From positions 1-21,498 of the forward strand of contig JBEVMS010000065.1 of NCBI GenBank assembly GCA_040508515.1: a stretch of DNA of 21,498 nt. Reading direction: 5' to 3'. The translations under genes and the position numbers were made by a program. Below the pieces are notes generated by a model. The model was not told the DNA's origin. It searched no databases and worked only from the letters and a program-made list of their open reading frames with translations. The DNA is from JBEVMS01 sp040508515. Lineage in GTDB: Bacteria > Pseudomonadota > Gammaproteobacteria > Xanthomonadales > Rhodanobacteraceae. The first letter of the stretch is position 1. Each line of letters begins with the position of its first letter. Below, piece after piece: positions 15,405 through 21,498 of the stretch.

Positions 15405-15432
15405 AGCATACGTCCTTTCCGATCGCTTTCGA
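15405..15432 (-). promoter_or_regulatory. weak promoter candidate for the esterase-transporter-aminotransferase operon
   Basis: On the minus strand TCGAAA (plus 15427-15432) and TATGCT (plus 15405-15410) are 16 bases apart; each matches four of six consensus bases. This places a start site about 70 bases before the GTG at 15329. Evidence is limited to sequence similarity. The remaining spacer up to the parC stop at 15490 shows nothing else. Confidence 0.25.
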
Positions 15433-15489
15433 GCTATGGCGCCGCCTTGGCCGTGCGTCAGAACGATTTTACACGCCGCTCCGGTGGCC

Positions 15490-17730
<2,241 letters not shown>

Positions 17731-17737
17731 GGGTTTA

Positions 17738-17779
17738 CATCTTCTAAGGCGCGGCAGGGCGCCGGCTAGCCGGAAGATG
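17738..17779 (-). promoter_or_regulatory. dyad in the parC leader that could mask its ribosome binding site
   Basis: CATCTTC at 17738-17744 and GAAGATG at 17773-17779 are perfect inverted copies. In the parC mRNA this 7-bp stem would enclose an inner 12-base palindrome (CCGGCTAGCCGG, 17762-17773). The 3' arm supplies GAAG about ten bases before the ATG, the only Shine-Dalgarno-like sequence there. The outer stem and inner palindrome share one base, so they would be near-exclusive or stacked. Function is untested. Confidence 0.35.
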
Positions 17780-17881
17780 GTGCCAGAACTGGCCGGTGCG
17801 GGACAGGTTGCATGGTCGCCGGTGATGTGGGTGGGCAGTGGCCGGGCTGACCTGATCCGGGCCAGCAGTTAGCATGCGCGC

Positions 17882-17941
17882 ATGATTGAATTTTGCTTTC
17901 GACGCCGTCCCGAGGTTTGGCGCCTGCGGTGTAGCGCATGA
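17882..17941 (+). other. possible 19-codon leader ORF before the amidohydrolase
   Basis: An ATG at 17882 opens a 19-codon frame (MIEFCFRRRPEVWRLRCSA) whose TGA overlaps the ATG of the amidohydrolase gene as ATGA. Such overlap usually signals translational coupling. No good Shine-Dalgarno precedes it and the peptide is unlike any I know, so it may be chance. A 12-base palindrome (CATGCGCGCATG, 17873-17884) covers its start codon. Confidence 0.2.
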
Positions 17942-18723
17942 AGTCGCCCGTTCCGACCACACGCCTATTGGCCAGCGACGAACCCGCGCCCTATACGGTC
18001 TATCGCCCGGCGGCGCGCTCGCCGTTCGTGCTGACCTGCGACCACGCCGGGCGCCGGATTCCGCGCGCATTGGCCGATCTGGGCCTGCCCACGCACGAGC
18101 TGGATCGGCACATCGCCTGGGACATCGGCGCCGAGGGCATGGCACGAGTGCTGGCCGACGAACTGGACGCCTGGCTGATCTGCCAGACCTATTCGCGCCT
18201 GGTGATCGACTGCAACCGGCCCTTCGCCTCGCCCACCTCGATCGCCACAGTCAGCGAGCGCACCGAGATTCCCGGGAACAAGGCGCTGGATGCGGCGGCG
18301 GTGGAGGCGCGGCGGCGAGAAATTTTCCAGCCTTACCATCAACGCACCGTGGACGAACTGGATCGGCGCCTACTTGACGTCCAGCCGAGCATTCTGATCA
18401 CCGTGCACAGCTTTACCCCGATCTTCATGGATCACGCGCGCGATTGGCACCTGGGCGTGCTCTACCAACGCGATGCGCGGCTGGCCCAGGCCTTGCTGCG
18501 GACGATGCGCGCCGAAGGGCGCTGGGTGGTTGGCGACAACCAGCCTTACGCGGTCAGCGACAGCAGCGACTACGCGATTCCGGTCTACGGCGAGCAACGC
18601 GGCCTGCTGCATGTGGAACTGGAAGTGCGCCAGGATCTGATCGAAAGCGCCGCCGGCCAGCGCGAATGGGGCCAGCGCCTGGCGCGCTGGCTGCACGCGG
18701 CGGTGGCGTCGCTGGGCGATTAG
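17938..18723 (+). CDS. N-formylglutamate amidohydrolase family protein
   Basis: The 261-residue protein matches the N-formylglutamate deformylase/amidohydrolase domain (PF05013). Landmarks are LTCDHAGRRIP (32-42), HIAWDIGAEGMA (58-69), TYSRLVIDCNRP (84-95), ITVHSFTP, and a late L-H-V-E-L-E-V-R-Q-D-L-I segment. Members hydrolyse N-formyl-L-glutamate to formate and glutamate in histidine breakdown, but many genomic homologues are stand-alone and may act on other N-acyl amino acids. No hut genes are seen nearby, so a histidine role is unproven. The ATG at 17938 was chosen on domain fit. Its TAG overlaps the TAA of the convergent GumN-like gene by two to four bases. Confidence 0.92.
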   Translation: MKSPVPTTRLLASDEPAPYTVYRPAARSPFVLTCDHAGRRIPRALADLGLPTHELDRHIAWDIGAEGMARVLADELDAWLICQTYSRLVIDCNRPFASPTSIATVSERTEIPGNKALDAAAVEARRREIFQPYHQRTVDELDRRLLDVQPSILITVHSFTPIFMDHARDWHLGVLYQRDARLAQALLRTMRAEGRWVVGDNQPYAVSDSSDYAIPVYGEQRGLLHVELEVRQDLIESAAGQREWGQRLARWLHAAVASLGD

Positions 18724-19637
18724 TTATCAGCAGCGGCGCGTTTAACCTGCGGCGGCGCGTCCGGCGCACGCTGCACCGCGATGCCCAGTTTTTCCATCTG
18801 CACTTGCAAGCTATCGGGACCGGCCAGGTGAGCGGCCCCAACGGCGATAAAATGCACCCCCGGCTGGCGCATGCGTTGGGCGATCAGCTGGGCCCAGGCG
18901 CGATTGCGCGCCACCACCATGGATTGATAGAGCGCCGGACTGTCCTGGCGCAGGTCGTTGTCTTCGATGCGCGCGATCGCCGCCACGTCGCCGCGCTTCC
19001 AGGCGTCGATCAGTTGGCGCACACGGGCCACGCCATCGCTGACCTGATCGAAGCTCTGGCGAAGAAAGTCCACTTGCTGCGGCTGCGGTAATTTGGCCAG
19101 CAAGCGCAATTGCTGCTCGGCGGTTTCCAGGCCGTGGATCGGTTTGCCGGCGGCTTGCATCTTGCCCTTGAGCACCTTGTCGACGCCTTCGCTGGGATCG
19201 AGCCCCGCTTGCATCAGCGGCGCCATGGTCAGGGTCAGCGCGGCCAGCCACGGCTGCATCGGTTGCAGCATCGCCACCCCGCCGGGCAGCTTGGCGGCTG
19301 CCGCTGCCTGAGCCAGCTTGGCCTGGTCGGTCGTGCTGAGCTTGCTCGATAGCGGATGGTCGGCGTCCACACCGTATTGTGTGATGAGCGTTCGCATGTT
19401 CGCCGGGTCGTCATCGGTCAACTCCAGGGTGAGGTCATCGCTGTGGCGCAGCGCCTCATCCAGTGCGCGGGATGACCAGTTCGTGTCGGAGGGAAGCAGG
19501 TGCACCGTGCCCAGGAGATACACCGTGGACTGGCCCTGTCGCGCCATCCACAGCGCCGGCTTGGCCGACACCACGCCGATGGAACACAACGTCAGCAGCA
19601 GCGCGGCGGCGACACGAAAACAACGACATCCAGACAT
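18720..19637 (-). CDS. TraB/GumN family protein, secreted
   Basis: This 305-residue protein has a clear signal peptide (hydrophobic core AAALLLTLCSIGVV, likely cut after VSA at residue 25), so it is periplasmic or exported. The TraB/GumN domain is shown by V-Y-L-L-G-T-V-H-L-L (39-48), an early L-E-L-T-D-D-D segment, G-L-E-T-A-E-Q-Q and the C-terminal F-I-A-V-G-A-A-H-L-A-G-P-D-S. The GxxH and late G-x-x-H motifs and the acidic residues resemble those of the TIKI/TraB putative metalloprotease fold; no bacterial activity is settled. ATG at 19637 has an excellent GAAGGAG five bases upstream and was preferred to an earlier frame opening at 19685. It is not beside gum exopolysaccharide genes here. 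Confidence 0.92.
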   Translation of the reverse strand: MSGCRCFRVAAALLLTLCSIGVVSAKPALWMARQGQSTVYLLGTVHLLPSDTNWSSRALDEALRHSDDLTLELTDDDPANMRTLITQYGVDADHPLSSKLSTTDQAKLAQAAAAAKLPGGVAMLQPMQPWLAALTLTMAPLMQAGLDPSEGVDKVLKGKMQAAGKPIHGLETAEQQLRLLAKLPQPQQVDFLRQSFDQVSDGVARVRQLIDAWKRGDVAAIARIEDNDLRQDSPALYQSMVVARNRAWAQLIAQRMRQPGVHFIAVGAAHLAGPDSLQVQMEKLGIAVQRAPDAPPQVKRAAADN

Positions 19638-19747
19638 GGGTACTCCTTCGGGCGGGGCCCGTCGGCCAGAACGACCCGTGGCCACGACGGGCGCCCACTA
19701 TCGGTGCCCGCCGCAGTGGAGGCAAGCAGTATTGCAGCAGCGAGCCC

Positions 19748-19776
19748 CAAAGAAGAACGTCTGGATGGCCAAACGT
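19748..19776 (-). terminator. intrinsic terminator after the MFS gene
   Basis: On the minus strand ACGTTTGG and CCAGACGT form an 8-bp stem with one G-U wobble and a four-base loop (CCAT), followed directly by TCTTCTTT. The hairpin starts eight bases after the MFS stop codon. It separates the MFS transcript from the GumN-like gene; nothing else is recognisable in 19638-19747. Confidence 0.75.
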
Positions 19777-19784
19777 ACGATCTC

Positions 19785-21236
19785 TTAGTCCTGCCGCGAC
19801 AGCGGTGCGGCGATATCTTCCAGCGGGCGACGTTCGCTGGCCAGGCCCCAGCGGGCAACGACTACCGCTGCGATCAGCATCAGTGCGCCGCCGCCGTAGT
19901 AGCCCCAGGCGATCGCGTCGCGCTGGCCGCTGCCGATCAATAAACCGAACAGCCACGGGCCGACCACTCCGCCCAGGCCAGTGCCCACCGCGTAGAACAA
20001 GGCGATCGCCAGCGCACGCAGTTCCAACGGAAAACTCTCGCTGGCAGTGAGATAGGCCGAGCTGGCCGCCGCCGAGGCGAAGAAGAACACCACGCTCCAC
20101 GCCAAGGTCTGGGTCTGCGCGTTCAGTGCACCGCGTTGGAACAGCCAGGCGGTCAGCGCGAGCAGCAGGCCGGAAATCAGATAGGTGGCGGTGATCATCG
20201 GGCGCCGACCAATGGTATCGAACCAGCGTCCCAGCAGCAGCGGGCCGAGGAAATTGCCGAGGGCGAAAGGCAGCAGGTAAAGCCCGATGTCGCTGTTGCT
20301 GACCCCATAGAAGCGGCCCAGCACCAGCGCGTAAGTGAAGAAGATCGCGTTATAGAAAAATGCCTGCGCGGCCATTAGCACCAGGGTCACCGCGGTGCGC
20401 TGGGGATACACCCGCAGCAGGGTGCGCGCGACATCGGTCAGGCGCAGTTCGCGCGGACGCAGTCGGAGTCGTGGCAGGGGTTGCAAGGGGAGCGGGGCGT
20501 TGGAAATGCGCTCGATCTGCGCCATCACCTGCTCGGCTTCGGCGATGCGTCCGTGCAGCATCAGCCAGCGCGGGCTTTCAGGGATGTAACGGCGCAGCGC
20601 CAAGATGCCCAACCCCAGCATCGCCCCGATGCCGAACGCCAATCGCCAGCCCAACTCCGGATTGATCCAGCGCGGATCGAGCAGCGCCACCGCACTCAAT
20701 GCGCCTAGCGCGGCGCCCAACCAGAAGCTGCCATTGACCACCAGATCGGTATGCCCGCGATAGCGCGCCGGGATCAGTTCCTGGATCGCCGAGTTGATCG
20801 CCGCGTATTCACCGCCGATGCCTGCGCCAGTGAGCGCGCGACACAGCACGAACACCCAAAAGTTGGGGCTGAAAGCGGTGGCGGCGGTAGCCACTAAGTA
20901 CAGGCCCAGGGTCAGTGTGAATAGCCGCTTGCGTCCCAGTCGATCGGTCAGCCAGCCGAAAAAAAGCGCGCCGATCACCGCGCCGGCCAAGTAGCCACTA
21001 GCGGCCAGACCGATTTGTGTATCGGTCAGTCGCAACACGGGACTGGATTTCAGCGCGCCGGCGATCGAGCCGGTGATGGTGACCTCCAGCCCGTCCAGCA
21101 CCCAGGTGATCCCCAGCGCGAACACCACCAGGGTATGGAAACGGCCCCAGCGCAGGCGATCCAAGCGTGCCGGAACATCGGTGCTGACTTCGGCCGTGGC
21201 GGTACGGGCGTCCATGGCGGGGCTAGGGCAATCCAT
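19785..21236 (-). CDS. MFS transporter, sugar/metabolite porter type
   Basis: This 483-residue protein has twelve predicted membrane helices. Signature loops are GWLTDRLGRKRLF between helices 2 and 3, the R-A-L-T-G-A-G-I-G-G-E-Y helix-4 motif, P-E-S-P-R-W-L after helix 6, and GRWFDTIGRRP in the second half. The PESPRWL and G-G-E-Y features are typical of the sugar porter and related metabolite:H+ symporter branches. The substrate cannot be told. The start was set at the first ATG (21236); an ATG at 21215 would shorten the tail by seven residues. It follows the cyclopropane synthase-like gene by 56 bases on the same strand and could be co-transcribed with it. Confidence 0.94.
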   Translation of the reverse strand: MDCPSPAMDARTATAEVSTDVPARLDRLRWGRFHTLVVFALGITWVLDGLEVTITGSIAGALKSSPVLRLTDTQIGLAASGYLAGAVIGALFFGWLTDRLGRKRLFTLTLGLYLVATAATAFSPNFWVFVLCRALTGAGIGGEYAAINSAIQELIPARYRGHTDLVVNGSFWLGAALGALSAVALLDPRWINPELGWRLAFGIGAMLGLGILALRRYIPESPRWLMLHGRIAEAEQVMAQIERISNAPLPLQPLPRLRLRPRELRLTDVARTLLRVYPQRTAVTLVLMAAQAFFYNAIFFTYALVLGRFYGVSNSDIGLYLLPFALGNFLGPLLLGRWFDTIGRRPMITATYLISGLLLALTAWLFQRGALNAQTQTLAWSVVFFFASAAASSAYLTASESFPLELRALAIALFYAVGTGLGGVVGPWLFGLLIGSGQRDAIAWGYYGGGALMLIAAVVVARWGLASERRPLEDIAAPLSRQD

Positions 21237-21292
21237 CGGCGGACCGTAGCCGTCGCGGCGTTAGCATTTTGTCCATGGCGGTCCCAAGGCGC

Positions 21293-21498
21293 TTAACGCG
21301 GCACGCGGTAACCGCCGGGTACGCCATTGGGACTCAAGGTGAGCTGCCACAGCTGATCGCGCCGACTGCGGAACACCGCGGCGGAAACCGCCAGATAGAA
21401 ATGCCACATGCGACGGAAGCGCTCGTCGTAGCGCGTCGACAGCTCCGGCCAGGCGGCATCGAAATTGGCCTTCCATGCGGTCAAGGTGGTGTCGTAGT
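21293..21498 (-). CDS. cyclopropane-fatty-acyl-phospholipid synthase family, C-terminal end (partial)
   Basis: The reading frame enters from beyond the right edge and ends at TAA (21293-21295). The visible 67 or so residues include YDTTLTAWKANFD, F-R-R-M-W-H-F-Y-L and an L-W-Q-L-T-L-S-P-N-G-V-P-G-G-Y-R tail, typical of the C-terminus of the CFA synthase/SAM methyltransferase family. Those enzymes add a methylene group from S-adenosylmethionine to unsaturated acyl chains of membrane lipids. The SAM-binding and catalytic part lies outside the window, so completeness cannot be judged. Confidence 0.85.
   Translation of the reverse strand, partial: YDTTLTAWKANFDAAWPELSTRYDERFRRMWHFYLAVSAAVFRSRRDQLWQLTLSPNGVPGGYRVPR

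Noticed and set aside
15385..15413. Plus-strand TTGACA with a 17-base spacer to ATACGT
   Set aside because: The -35 is perfect but the -10 is poor, and it would read antisense into the parC 3' end with no gene to serve.

Overview
The window is a dense, high-GC stretch of bacterial chromosome. Gene content and protein style point to a gammaproteobacterium of the Xanthomonadales (Lysobacteraceae or Rhodanobacteraceae): a ParC/GumN/N-formylglutamate amidohydrolase neighbourhood, frequent GTG starts and strong GC3 bias. The order is inferred from family resemblance only, and I cannot name a genus. I saw no rRNA, tRNA, CRISPR array, insertion sequence or integrase.

Layout. (i) 1-742: a possible C-terminal scrap of an upstream gene, then a DUF3224 gene (+) closed by a long hairpin terminator. 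(ii) 743-4069 (-): a lipoprotein-like phosphodiester glycosidase (DUF2233) followed by a membrane-anchored penicillin-acylase-family Ntn hydrolase. (iii) 4190-4678 (+): a NUDIX 8-oxo-dGTP-type hydrolase. (iv) 4842-8525: two divergent, tightly coupled gene pairs, acyl carrier protein + beta-ketoacyl-ACP synthase (-) and FemAB/BioF2-like GNAT acyltransferase + divergent arginase-fold protein (+). (v) 8550-12302 (-): a PAS sensor histidine kinase without a receiver partner and a GAF-PAS-PAS-GGDEF diguanylate cyclase. (vi) 12475-15329 (-): an operon of Est30-like esterase, two four-helix SMR/EamA-type half transporters and a DegT-type PLP aminotransferase. (vii) 15490-17730 (-): parC. (viii) 17938-21498: N-formylglutamate amidohydrolase (+), a secreted TraB/GumN-family protein (-), an MFS transporter (-) with a clear terminator, and the C-terminal end of a cyclopropane-fatty-acid-synthase family methyltransferase (-).

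The most interesting part is 4842-15329. It holds a dedicated ACP and ketosynthase, an acyltransferase-fold protein translationally coupled to an arginase-fold protein, and, beyond two signalling genes, an aminotransferase coupled to a paired small flippase-like transporter and an esterase. These are the parts needed to make, N-acylate, move and trim an amino- or guanidino-containing acyl molecule or lipid. I do not recognise the combination as a named pathway. The link between the two halves is inference from proximity; the coupling inside each half (overlapping or near-abutting genes) is read directly from the sequence.

For regulation, the sequence shows intrinsic-terminator-like hairpins after the DUF3224 gene, the arginase-fold gene and the MFS gene, dyads upstream of the acyltransferase and in the parC leader, and a palindromic hairpin directly after the aminotransferase. 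Promoter calls are weak throughout.
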